In this document: positions 1 to 6,485 of the stretch, one piece after another
How positions within the stretch are numbered: position 1 is the first letter of the stretch
How the letters are laid out: each line of letters opens with the position of its first letter
From: Cyanobacteriota bacterium
Lineage (GTDB): Bacteria > Cyanobacteriota > Cyanobacteriia > PCC-6307 > Cyanobiaceae
DNA length: 11,294 nt
Assembly (NCBI GenBank): GCA_947463165.1
Contig: CANHSW010000040.1
Location: 1-11,294 of the forward strand
Reading direction: 5' to 3'
Notes under the pieces: model-generated
What the model saw: only the letters and a program-made list of their open reading frames with translations
Database searches by the model: none
Told to the model about the DNA's origin: nothing
Program-made: the position numbers and the translations under genes

Positions 1-14
1 CAGGCCTGGATCAA

Positions 15-416
15 TCAGCCCAGGTATTCCTGGCGCATGGTCTGGATGCGGGTCACTACGGCATTGCGCTTTTCAGCGGTGGTGAGGTTCTTCCAGCTCC
101 ACTGGCCCACCACGACCAAGCCGAGCAGTTCCAGCAGGCCTGGCACCACGGGCAGCAGGTTGATGGTGTCCAACACGCCCTTGATCAGGATCTGGGCCAC
201 GATCACCACCAGGATCACGCCGGAGGCCTTGCCGATCCGACCCATCTGGCTCCAGTCCACCTGATTGAGGGTCTGGTTCAGTTTGGAGATGATCTCGCCG
301 TAGCGCTCCTTGAAATTGATCGATGCCACCCCAGGCGCTTCCGCACTGCTTGGGGCAGCGCTGTCTGCGCTGGTGGTGGCGTCGCTCTCGAGAGTTTCAG
401 TGCTGCTGTCGCTCAT
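15..416 (-). CDS. CAAD-domain membrane protein (thylakoid/CURT1-like)
   Basis: A 133-residue protein. Residues 1-33 are a Ser/Thr/Ala/Glu-rich, probably disordered N-tail. An amphipathic stretch follows at about 34-60 (INFKERYGEIISKLNQTL). Two hydrophobic segments follow at about 64-80 (SGVILVVIVAQILIKGV) and 86-105 (NLLPVVPGLLELLGLVVVGQ). The C-terminus is basic and amphipathic (SWKNLTTAEKRNAVVTRIQ). This is the layout of the cyanobacterial CAAD domain, which is found appended to some aminoacyl-tRNA synthetases and as stand-alone thylakoid proteins related to CURT1 membrane-curvature proteins. I chose the ATG at 416 because the longer frame upstream is Ser/Arg/Gln-rich, unlike the family, and antisense to the next gene. 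The gene diverges from the JAMM gene with only 43 bp between starts, so their promoters must overlap or lie inside the coding ends. The exact role of stand-alone members is not settled; curvature or thylakoid organisation is inferred from the family. Confidence 0.85.
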   Translation of the reverse strand: MSDSSTETLESDATTSADSAAPSSAEAPGVASINFKERYGEIISKLNQTLNQVDWSQMGRIGKASGVILVVIVAQILIKGVLDTINLLPVVPGLLELLGLVVVGQWSWKNLTTAEKRNAVVTRIQTMRQEYLG

Positions 417-459
417 CGACGGCGATCCCCAGAAGTTGATTTGCCCATAAGGTATCCGG

Positions 460-915
460 GTGACCTTCCAGAAGCCAGCACAGGTTGAGGCGCGTGCGGA
501 GCTGCTCACCATGTTGGGCCTCTGGCTGGAGGCCGTGGCGCCCGAGGAGGGCTGTGCCCTGCTGGTGGGTAGACGGCTTGGGGCCTGTTGGCGGCTGGAG
601 CGGCTCTGGCCCTGCTGCAATGTCTGGCCGGAATTGGCGCGGCGTGATCAGCGTTTCGCCATCGATCCCCGCGAGCAGCTGCAGGCCCAGAAATGGGCGC
701 GCGGTTTGGGGCTGGAGTTGCTCGGCTCGGCCCACAGCCACCCGACCACGGCCCCCTTGCCCTCCGCCAGCGATCGCGCCTTCACGGTGGCGCCTGCCCT
801 GATGCTGATCCGCGGCCCGAGCCCGCTGGACCAGCGGGCCGAGACGCTCTGCTGGTGGCTGGAGGAGGGGGAGGAGCCACCGGAGCTGCTGCCCTGTAGG
901 CAGCTGGACGCCTAG
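460..915 (+). CDS. JAMM/MPN+ (Mov34/PAD-1 family) metallopeptidase
   Basis: A 151-residue single-domain protein with a complete JAMM zinc-peptidase motif: a glutamate near E29/E30 (APEEGCALLVG), then H92-S-H94, seven residues, S102, two residues, D105 (HSHPTTAPLPSASD). Known family members hydrolyse isopeptide or thiocarboxylate-adduct bonds; the M. tuberculosis relative Mec+ releases cysteine from the sulfur carrier CysO. The gene lies about 106 bp upstream of a MoeZ-type adenylyltransferase on the same strand, the partner expected of a sulfur-carrier-processing JAMM protein. No CysO/ThiS-like carrier is encoded here. The start is GTG at 460, preceded by an AAGG at a suitable distance. It keeps the helix usually seen before the PEE/PEC motif. 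An ATG at 511 with GGAG upstream is the alternative and would shorten that helix. The cytoplasmic role and substrate are inferred; family assignment is firm. Confidence 0.85.
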   Translation: MTFQKPAQVEARAELLTMLGLWLEAVAPEEGCALLVGRRLGACWRLERLWPCCNVWPELARRDQRFAIDPREQLQAQKWARGLGLELLGSAHSHPTTAPLPSASDRAFTVAPALMLIRGPSPLDQRAETLCWWLEEGEEPPELLPCRQLDA

Positions 916-935
916 GCAGTTGGATGTCTAGGCAG
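897..935 (+). repeat. Short imperfect tandem repeat, 16-bp period
   Basis: TAGGCAG occurs at 897-903, 913-919 and 929-935, exactly 16 bp apart, with similar intervening bases (CTGGACGCC / TTGGATGTC). The second copy supplies the stop codon of the JAMM gene, so the protein's C-terminus (CRQLDA) is encoded by the first unit. Probably replication slippage at a gene end; no function is suggested. Confidence 0.6.
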
Positions 936-1021
936 CGGGAAGGTAGGAGCGGGCGGCGAGGGAGAATGGATCATTAGACGGGTTGGGGGCCAGGGCCACC
1001 GCCCCAGTTCCCCGGCCCGCC

Positions 1022-2194
1022 ATGCTCCCCCCCGATATCTCCGACGTTCAGCTCAGCCCCGATGAGCTGGCCCGCTTCTCCCGGCATTTGATCCTGCCGG
1101 AAGTGGGCATGGCGGGTCAAAAGCGGCTCAAAGCCGCCGCCGTGCTCTGCGTGGGCACCGGCGGCCTCGGTTCGCCGCTGTTGCTCTATCTGGCCGCCGC
1201 TGGCGTGGGTCGCATCGGCATCGTTGATTTCGATGTGGTGGACCATTCCAACCTGCAGCGCCAGGTGATCCACGGCACCAGCTGGGTGGGTAAACCCAAG
1301 ATCGAGTCGGCCAAGGCCCGCATCCTGGAGATCAACCCCCACTGCCAAGTGGATCTATACCCCACGGCGCTCAGCAGTGAGAATGCCCTGGAAATCATTG
1401 AGCCCTACGACCTCGTTTGCGACGGCACCGATAACTTCCCCACCCGTTACCTGGTGAACGACGCCTGTGTGCTGTTGGGCAAGCCCAATGTGTATGGCTC
1501 GATCTTCCGCTTTGAAGGGCAAGCCACGGTATTCAACCTCGATGAGCAAAGTCCCAACTATCGGGATTTGTTTCCGGAGCCGCCGCCGCCGGGCATGGTG
1601 CCCTCCTGCGCCGAGGGCGGCGTGGTGGGTGTTTTGCCAGGCATCATCGGCGTGATTCAAGCCACTGAGGCGGTGAAGATCATCACCGGCATCGGCACCA
1701 CCCTCAGCGGTCGGCTGCTGCTATTCGATGCCCTGGGCATGAAGTTCCGCGAATTGAAGTTGCGGCCCAGCCCCGAGCGGCCGGTGATTGACAAGCTGAT
1801 TGATTATCAACAGTTCTGTGGAGTGGCCGGCAGCGCCCCGGGCCAGGAGGAGGCCGGCGCCGTGGCCAGTATTTCGGTTACCGAATTGAAAACCCTGCTC
1901 GATCAGCAGTCTGACGATCTGCTGTTGCTCGATGTGCGCAACCCCAACGAGGCCGAGATTGCCCATATTGAGGGCGCTGTGCTGGTGCCTTTAGACAGCA
2001 TCGAAACTGGTGAAGCGATAGAAGAGGTGCGTCGCTTGGCGGCCAATCGCAGGCTCTATGTGCATTGCAAATTGGGCGGCCGTTCCGCCAAGGCGCTGAT
2101 CGCCCTCGGCCGCCATGGCATAGAAGGCATCAACGTGGCCGGTGGCATCGACGCCTGGAGCAAAGAGGTGGACCCCAGCGTGCCCCGTTATTGA
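1022..2194 (+). CDS. moeB: MoeB/MoeZ-type adenylyltransferase-sulfurtransferase with rhodanese domain
   Basis: A 390-residue protein. The N-terminal E1-like/ThiF domain (about 10-250) has nucleotide-binding GTGGLGSP at 45-52, RQVIHG near 80-85, DGTDNFPTR at 134-142 (D137 matches the adenylation aspartate) and PSCAEGG around C196. A rhodanese domain (about 284-388) has DVRNPNE and an active loop HCKLGGRS with C349. Proteins of this family adenylate the C-terminal glycine of a sulfur carrier (MoaD, ThiS or CysO-like) and load sulfur from the rhodanese cysteine, serving molybdopterin, thiamine, tRNA thiolation or cysteine synthesis. The usual zinc CxxC pairs are absent: N179-Y-R-D182 replaces the first and C266-G-V-A269 the second, as in mycobacterial MoeZ. 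The start is ATG 1022 because the family typically begins just before LSPDELARFSRHLILPEVG; a TTG at 983 is possible but adds an unlike leader. No clear Shine-Dalgarno is visible. Confidence 0.92.
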   Translation: MLPPDISDVQLSPDELARFSRHLILPEVGMAGQKRLKAAAVLCVGTGGLGSPLLLYLAAAGVGRIGIVDFDVVDHSNLQRQVIHGTSWVGKPKIESAKARILEINPHCQVDLYPTALSSENALEIIEPYDLVCDGTDNFPTRYLVNDACVLLGKPNVYGSIFRFEGQATVFNLDEQSPNYRDLFPEPPPPGMVPSCAEGGVVGVLPGIIGVIQATEAVKIITGIGTTLSGRLLLFDALGMKFRELKLRPSPERPVIDKLIDYQQFCGVAGSAPGQEEAGAVASISVTELKTLLDQQSDDLLLLDVRNPNEAEIAHIEGAVLVPLDSIETGEAIEEVRRLAANRRLYVHCKLGGRSAKALIALGRHGIEGINVAGGIDAWSKEVDPSVPRY

Positions 2195-2201
2195 GCCGCC
2201 T

Positions 2202-3464
2202 GTGATCAGCTGTCGTATTGGCATCGTTGCTCCGCCCGCCACAGGTCATCTAAATCCCATGGTGGCCCTGGCGCTGGAGCTGCAGCGACGCGGCCATCAA
2301 TTGGTGGTGTTCACGGTGGCCGATGCTGCCCGCAGGTTTGCCGGGCTGCCGTTGGAATTGGTAACCATCGGCGTAGATGCCTTCCCGCAGGGCAGTGTTG
2401 ACGCGGCCTATGCCGAGCTTGGCCGCCTCAGTGGTGTTGCCGGGTTGCGCTATTCGGTGGCTTACTTTCGGCGGGAGCTGGCGATGCTGCACGATCAGCT
2501 CCCGGCTGCGATTACCGCGGCGGGCATCCAGTTGCTGCTGGTGGATCAGCTGAGCCCGGCGGGCGCCATGGTGGCCGAGAAGCTGGGTATCCCTTTCGTG
2601 ACCATCTCCAATGCCTTGCCGATCAACCGAGAAGCGGCGGTACCCCCCTATTTCACGAATTGGTTGCCGAGCAGTGCGCCGTGGGCCCGCTGGCGCAATC
2701 AGTTGGGCAATGCCCTGCTCGAGCGGCTCACCGTTTCCTTGTGGCGGGACCTGCAGGAGCAGCGGCGGCGCTGGGGGTTGCCCAGTTGTCGGCATAAGGA
2801 GCAGTTGCAATCGCCGCTGTTGCAGTTAGCCCAGCTGCCCCGCGCCTTTGATTTTCCCCGGCAGCGGCTGGCGGGTCATTTTCACTACGTGGGTCGCCTG
2901 GCGGATCCATCTGGCCGCGAGCCATTACTGCCTGATTGCTTGAACTTTCCCTGGGATCGGCTTGATGGACGGCCCCTGATCTATGCCTCGCTGGGTACTC
3001 TGCAAAATGGCCGGCCGGAGATCTTTGAGCAGATTGCCGCTGCTTGTATTCCTTTAGATGCCCAGCTTGTGATCTCGATGGGCAATCCCAAAGCTATGCC
3101 TTTGGATTTACCTGGTGAGCCGCTGGTGGTAGCTTATGCGCCCCATCAACAGTTGATCGCCCGCTCAGCCTTGGTGATCACCCATGCCGGCCTGAATACC
3201 ACCCTCACCGCCCTGGGTTGCGGCGTACCTTTACTGGCGATTCCAATCACCAATGAACAACCAGGTATTGCCGCCAGGGTTGCCTATTGTGGTGCCGGGC
3301 GCGTGCTGCCCTTGCGTAAGCTTCGCGTTGAAAAATTAACGGTCATGGCCCAGGACGTTCTCCATAATCCTGTCTATCGGCAAAATGCACAGCGCCTGGG
3401 GCGGGAGATAGAGGCGGCCGGCGGAGTGGGATGTGCTGCTGACTTGATCGAGGCTTGTTTGTAG
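2202..3464 (+). CDS. crtX: CrtX-like zeaxanthin glucosyltransferase (GT1 family)
   Basis: A 420-residue glycosyltransferase of the UGT/MGT type. The N-terminal acceptor domain starts RIGIVAPPATGHLNPMVALA. It contains VDQLSPAGAMVAEKLGIPF followed by NALPINRE, a stretch that closely matches Erwinia-type CrtX. The C-terminal nucleotide-sugar domain has IYASLGTLQ and the signature region APHQQLIARSALVITHAGLN followed by TTLTALGCGVPLLAIPI and NEQPG. CrtX transfers glucose from UDP-glucose to the hydroxyls of zeaxanthin, acting at the membrane on a lipid substrate; zeaxanthin is a major picocyanobacterial carotenoid, so the substrate fits. The start is GTG 2202, 7 bp after the moeB stop. An ATG at 2260 would delete the first strand and the GHLNP loop, so it is rejected. 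The tight spacing implies co-transcription with moeB, although the pathways have no obvious link. Another lipophilic acceptor is possible. Confidence 0.82.
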   Translation: MISCRIGIVAPPATGHLNPMVALALELQRRGHQLVVFTVADAARRFAGLPLELVTIGVDAFPQGSVDAAYAELGRLSGVAGLRYSVAYFRRELAMLHDQLPAAITAAGIQLLLVDQLSPAGAMVAEKLGIPFVTISNALPINREAAVPPYFTNWLPSSAPWARWRNQLGNALLERLTVSLWRDLQEQRRRWGLPSCRHKEQLQSPLLQLAQLPRAFDFPRQRLAGHFHYVGRLADPSGREPLLPDCLNFPWDRLDGRPLIYASLGTLQNGRPEIFEQIAAACIPLDAQLVISMGNPKAMPLDLPGEPLVVAYAPHQQLIARSALVITHAGLNTTLTALGCGVPLLAIPITNEQPGIAARVAYCGAGRVLPLRKLRVEKLTVMAQDVLHNPVYRQNAQRLGREIEAAGGVGCAADLIEACL

Positions 3465-3488
3465 GGGTTAAGTGTGTGTGGGGAAATT

Positions 3489-3608
3489 ATGATTGAGCAA
3501 TCCAGCGAGCATCACCGGATCGAGCTGACCGGGGAGATGACTGGCTCAAGCTGCCCCAGCGGAGGTCACTGCACTCTTGAACCATGGCGGGGCCGTCAAC
3601 CCATCTAA
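3489..3608 (+). CDS. Possible 39-aa ORF, unrecognised
   Basis: An ATG-started ORF (begins MIEQSSEHHRIELTGEM, contains SSCPSGGHCTLEPW) in the 176-bp gap between crtX and the secreted-protein gene. A GGGGA lies 4 nt before the ATG. Two cysteines are six residues apart in a Ser/Gly loop. There is no recognised domain and no second line of evidence, so it may be chance. Apart from this ORF the gap shows no convincing terminator. Confidence 0.22.
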   Translation: MIEQSSEHHRIELTGEMTGSSCPSGGHCTLEPWRGRQPI

Positions 3609-3640
3609 ATTCTTGATCGTTCTCCTCGAGTTCCAGGTCA

Positions 3641-4159
3641 ATGGCCATGCCAGCCCTTCATTTAGATCGCCCTGTTGGTTCCCCGGCCTGGCGGCGCAGC
3701 GGCCCCATGGCCCTGCTGGCTCTGGCCATCACCTTGGGCGTGGAAGCGGGGTCAGCCCAGGCCCAGTCGTGCACCTTCCTGCAACCGATCGGTGGCAACG
3801 GCGCCACGCCGATCGTGAGCAAGTCGGTGGGGCGGGGCAAGTTGTTCGGCAAGACCAACTGGAACACCGATTTCATCGTTGATAAGCCTTACGGCAGCTA
3901 CAAGCTGTTCTTCACTGCCAATTCCTCCGATGCCAACGCTATGTATCCGGTGGAAGGCTTCATGAAGTTTAGCGATGGCTCGAATTTACAGGTGATCAAT
4001 ACCCAGATGAATCCGCCGATCGGTACCGGCAAGATGTTTGGCCCCTTTGCCAGCGTGCCAGGTAAGCAAACCAGTCAAATTAATTTCAAAGTGGGCGCCA
4101 GCAGCGATCCCGATGCCCTGGGCTTCAGCTATCGCATCTCCGTGCAGGGCTGCCGATGA
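3641..4159 (+). CDS. Small exported protein of unknown function
   Basis: A 172-residue protein with a typical signal peptide: an arginine-containing n-region (PAWRRSGP), hydrophobic core MALLALAITLGVEAG at 23-37, and an AQA cleavage site after A41. The mature part is about 130 residues, Gly/Ser/Asn-rich with alternating strand-like segments (SYKLFFTANSS, SNLQVINTQ, TSQINFKVG, FSYRISVQGC), suggesting a beta-sandwich. The only two mature cysteines sit at the two ends (C44 and C171) and could form a disulfide. I do not recognise the family. ATG 3641 is used; ATG 3647 is equivalent, while the ATG at residue 23 would lose the basic n-region. It has no close partner: crtX lies 176 bp upstream and the next gene is convergent. 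A periplasmic or surface location is inferred from the signal peptide. Confidence 0.7.
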   Translation: MAMPALHLDRPVGSPAWRRSGPMALLALAITLGVEAGSAQAQSCTFLQPIGGNGATPIVSKSVGRGKLFGKTNWNTDFIVDKPYGSYKLFFTANSSDANAMYPVEGFMKFSDGSNLQVINTQMNPPIGTGKMFGPFASVPGKQTSQINFKVGASSDPDALGFSYRISVQGCR

Positions 4160-4220
4160 GCCGCTAGCTCAACACCATGCACTGGCTCAACGCCAAGATA
4201 GCCAGGGCTCACTTCACCCC

Positions 4221-4297
4221 GGCGTCGGCTCCCTCCTGGGCCCCGGCGCCGGCCCCAACGTCGACTCAGGCGTCGGCTCCAGGATCGGCCCCGGCGC
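4221..4297. repeat. Diverged 48-bp direct repeat at the P450 3' end
   Basis: GGCGTCGGCTCC occurs at 4221-4232 and 4269-4280, and GGCCCCGGCGC at 4239-4249 and 4287-4297. Both pairs are offset by exactly 48 bp (16 codons), so this is one duplicated unit with diverged filler. The P450 stop codon lies at the boundary between the copies. Confidence 0.6.
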
Positions 4298-5657
4298 TAT
4301 CGCCACGCCAGCCATGGGGGCGCGACCGCACCAGCAGGCCATCCTTGGGCGAAGGGCTGGGAATGATCGCCAGCGCCAAGTCCTGATCCGGCTGCAGCTC
4401 CAGGCTGAGCTGTTTGAGCATCCCCACCGCCAGCAGGCGGATCTCCAGCTCGGCCAGGGCCTTGCCCAGGCACACCCGCTCGCCGCCGCCAAAGGGCAGC
4501 AGCGTGGCGGAGCTGTCCCCGGCCAGATGCCGCTGCGGCCGGAAGACCTCCAAATCCTCGCTTCCCCTGCCGTGGAGCTGGTTGCTGTGGCGATGGCTGG
4601 CCACGATGCTCACCTGCACCACCCGGTTGGCGGGCACCAGCACGCCCGCCAGGGCAATGGGCTCTCGGGTTCGGCGGAAGAAGCCCCCCACCGGTGGGGT
4701 CAGCCGCATCACCTCCTTCACCACCGCATCGAGCCGCGGGGCCCTGATGGGGTCGTAGGCCCCCAGGACCTCCCCCGGCGGTGGCGGCCACACCAGGCTG
4801 TCCAGTTCCTCCTGCAGCCAGGCCAGCTCGGCTGGATGCCGCAGCAGCGTGAGCAGCAGGCAACTCAAGGAGGAGGCGGTGGTTTCGTAGCCGGCGAACA
4901 GCAGCAGCAGCAACTGCTCCACCACGTCGTCATCGGCCAGGGGCAGGCCGGCCTCATCCAGCCCACCGGCCAATAGATCCAGGCCGCCGGCGGCGAGGGT
5001 CTGGCCGGCGGCCGTTGAGGCCTGGGCCCGCTGGAGCAGGGCGCCCAGGCGCCGCAGCAGGCGCTGGCGGGCCTGGCGGGCCAGGGCGTAGGGGCTGCCG
5101 GGCAGCGGGAAGGGCAGGGAGAACAGGCCCCGGCACCAGGTTTCGAAATCCACGAACAGGGCATCGCGATCGACGGCATCGAGCCCCAGCACCGTGCTGG
5201 CGATCACGCTGAAGGCAAAGCGCCGCAGCTTTGGCACCAGGGCCTCGGCCGTGGTGGAGCCCAACAATTCCAGGCTGAGCTCGTCCACCAGGGCCACGAT
5301 CGCCGGGCTGTAGCGCTTCAGGGCGGCGGCGGCGAACAGCTGGCCCACCACCCGGCGGCGGGCCCTGTGCTCGGCGCCGTTGCGGTTGGCCAGGGACAGG
5401 GAACCCAACAGTTCCCGCACGCTGTCCGGCCACCAACCCTCGACGGCATCCCCCTGGGCGAACAGGTCGGCGATCGCCCGTTCCCCCCGAATGAACACGG
5501 TGCGCTGTCCCAGCAGGCTGGTTTCATACACATCCCCGTAGCGCTCGAAGCGGGAGCGGGCGAAATCGGGATCCCGAAAGAAGGCGAGCGTCTCCACCAC
5601 TCCGCTAACCGCTGGGGTGCTCGGCAGGGGGGCAAGGGTGGTGGGATCTAGGGGCAA
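4266..5657 (-). CDS. Cytochrome P450, CYP120-like
   Basis: About 463 residues with all P450 hallmarks: a proline-rich entry (LAPLPSTPAVSG) before TLAFFRDPDF; I-helix oxygen-activation motif AGYETT; K-helix ExxR (EVMR in VVKEVMRLTPPVGGFFRRT); and heme loop FGGGERVCLG with the ligand cysteine near residue 396. GLFSLPFPLPGSPYA and the late SPSPKDGLLVR resemble Synechocystis CYP120A1, a retinoid hydroxylase, so an apocarotenoid or other lipophilic substrate is plausible but unproven. It is a heme monooxygenase that needs separate redox partners, none encoded here. No ATG precedes the proline-rich region in frame; TTG at 5657 is the best start, and a CTG at 5675 or GTG near 5601 are alternatives. 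The C-terminus carries an extra Gly/Ala/Asp tail (GDSAGADPGADA) beyond the usual family end. The segment between the K-helix and heme loop (HRHSNQLHGRGSEDLEVF) is unusual around the normal PxxF motif. The 140 bp upstream (5658-5797) hold no gene. Confidence 0.88.
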   Translation of the reverse strand: MPLDPTTLAPLPSTPAVSGVVETLAFFRDPDFARSRFERYGDVYETSLLGQRTVFIRGERAIADLFAQGDAVEGWWPDSVRELLGSLSLANRNGAEHRARRRVVGQLFAAAALKRYSPAIVALVDELSLELLGSTTAEALVPKLRRFAFSVIASTVLGLDAVDRDALFVDFETWCRGLFSLPFPLPGSPYALARQARQRLLRRLGALLQRAQASTAAGQTLAAGGLDLLAGGLDEAGLPLADDDVVEQLLLLLFAGYETTASSLSCLLLTLLRHPAELAWLQEELDSLVWPPPPGEVLGAYDPIRAPRLDAVVKEVMRLTPPVGGFFRRTREPIALAGVLVPANRVVQVSIVASHRHSNQLHGRGSEDLEVFRPQRHLAGDSSATLLPFGGGERVCLGKALAELEIRLLAVGMLKQLSLELQPDQDLALAIIPSPSPKDGLLVRSRPHGWRGDSAGADPGADA

Positions 5658-5797
5658 CCAACGACATCCAGGCAGTGCCCAGGCTGGCGGAAAGCCGCCG
5701 CCACCGCGTAGCCCACAGCTGCAAGCCTGAAGCCAGCTGGGGCCCAAACCATGGCGGCGGTGCTCGAGGCGATCCGTCCCCTGGTGCGCCCTGGCGC

Positions 5798-6019
5798 GGC
5801 TACGGCATTCTCTTCGAAATTTTCGCCCTTCCTGGGGATTGGTTCCCTCTCGGTGCGGCGGATCTGGCAGAAGCTGCTCCGCTACCAGGCCCCATAGAGC
5901 ACCGATGCTTCCGGAGCTGGACCCTCGCCGACTGCGGCCATCCCCTGATCGATGCCCAGCTGCGGGAATTACTGGCCACGGGCTACCTCTCCAACCGGGG
6001 CCGCCAGTGGGTGTCCTGG
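5798..6019 (+). pseudogene. Photolyase / cryptochrome-DASH fragment
   Basis: About 74 codons. The clear match is the FAD-domain region around CGHPLIDAQLRELLATGYLS followed by NRGRQWVSW, corresponding to the conserved TGYPFVDAxMREL / SNRGRQNVASF segment of cryptochrome-DASH and photolyases. The preceding part (ILFEIFALPGDWFPLGA) loosely resembles the upstream helix of the same domain. The N-terminal antenna domain and everything after VSW are missing, so the fragment cannot function. It is joined without a gap to the formylglycine-enzyme fragment in another frame. Photolyases repair UV dimers using FAD; this copy is a relic. Confidence 0.75.
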
Positions 6020-6347
6020 CGGACGCCGATTTCGCCTGGGGCCAAGAACTCAACCCCGATGGCCTTTGGATGGCTAACACCTGGCAGGGCCAATTCCCTT
6101 GGGCCAATGATTAGCACGATGGCTGGTTCTGGACTTCGCCTGTTGGCAACTACCCCCCCATGGCTACGGCCTCGTGGACGTGTGCGGCAATGTTTGGGAG
6201 TGGACCCGATCTCCCTATCCGGTGCCCTCCGGTGAGCAGGAGCGCCGGATCGTCAAAGGCGAATCCTATCTGTGCGCTGATAATTACTGCATGCGTTATC
6301 GCCCTTCGGCCGTGATGGGGCAGACCCTGGACACCACTGGTGTAAAC
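6020..6347 (+). pseudogene. Formylglycine-generating enzyme (FGE-sulfatase) fragment, broken
   Basis: The C-terminal third of an FGE/SUMF1-type protein, which oxidises a sulfatase cysteine to formylglycine. Visible parts, in order: DFAWGQELNPDGLW followed by MANTWQGQFPWAND; an in-frame TAG at 6112-6114; then HDGWFWTSPVGNYPP in the same frame; then, after loss of one C in the run at 6153-6159, HGYGLVDVCGNVWEWTRSPY; then RRIVKGESYLCADNYCMRYR. The two copper-binding cysteines of aerobic FGE (Cx4C, in YLCADNYC) are kept. The N-terminal part is absent and the end runs into foreign sequence after TLDTTGVN. One nonsense and one frameshift lesion plus truncation at both ends make this a pseudogene. 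Confidence 0.85.
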
Positions 6348-6404
6348 GATGGCCTGCGGAATTTGGCCAGGCCAATCCCCGTGGCTCTTGAAAACCTGGG
6401 TGAT
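6341..6404 (-). pseudogene. Fragment of an orf388 paralogue
   Basis: These 64 bp match 8832-8895 inside orf388 with 8 mismatches by hand alignment (about 88%). Read on the minus strand the fragment gives TQVFKSHGDWPGQIPQAIVY; orf388 has TQVFKSYENWHGQIPQAIVD at about residues 276-295. Similarity stops sharply on both sides: towards 6341 it meets the FGE remnant, and beyond 6404 the frame soon hits a stop. It is in the same orientation as orf388 and lies just past the 3' end of the ATPase remnant, so it may be the stump of a second copy of the module. Confidence 0.8.
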
Positions 6405-6485
6405 GTCCCGATTGGTCGCCTACTTTTCAGGGCTGAGGCCCATGTCATCGCCTGCCGTTGGCGCCAGGAGGCTGTCTTGGATCGC

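Noticed and set aside
417..620. 68-residue N-terminal extension of the CAAD protein
   Set aside because: Overlaps the JAMM gene on the other strand and is Ser/Arg/Gln-rich, unlike the family, which begins near the ATG at 416.
2250..2810. 186-codon minus-strand ORF
   Set aside because: Shadow of the crtX-like gene; no motif of its own.
4239..4258. Terminator between the convergent secreted-protein and P450 genes
   Set aside because: GC-rich self-complementary stretch (CCGGCGCCGG) without a T-run; better explained by the 48-bp repeat.
4038..4976. Long plus-strand ORF of 312 codons
   Set aside because: Antisense to the P450 with its conserved heme and I-helix motifs; Gln/His/Pro-rich composition typical of a GC-rich shadow frame.
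5658..6107. 150-residue N-terminal extension of the P450
   Set aside because: Low-complexity Arg/Gly/Ser sequence antisense to the photolyase and FGE relics; P450s start just before the proline-rich region.
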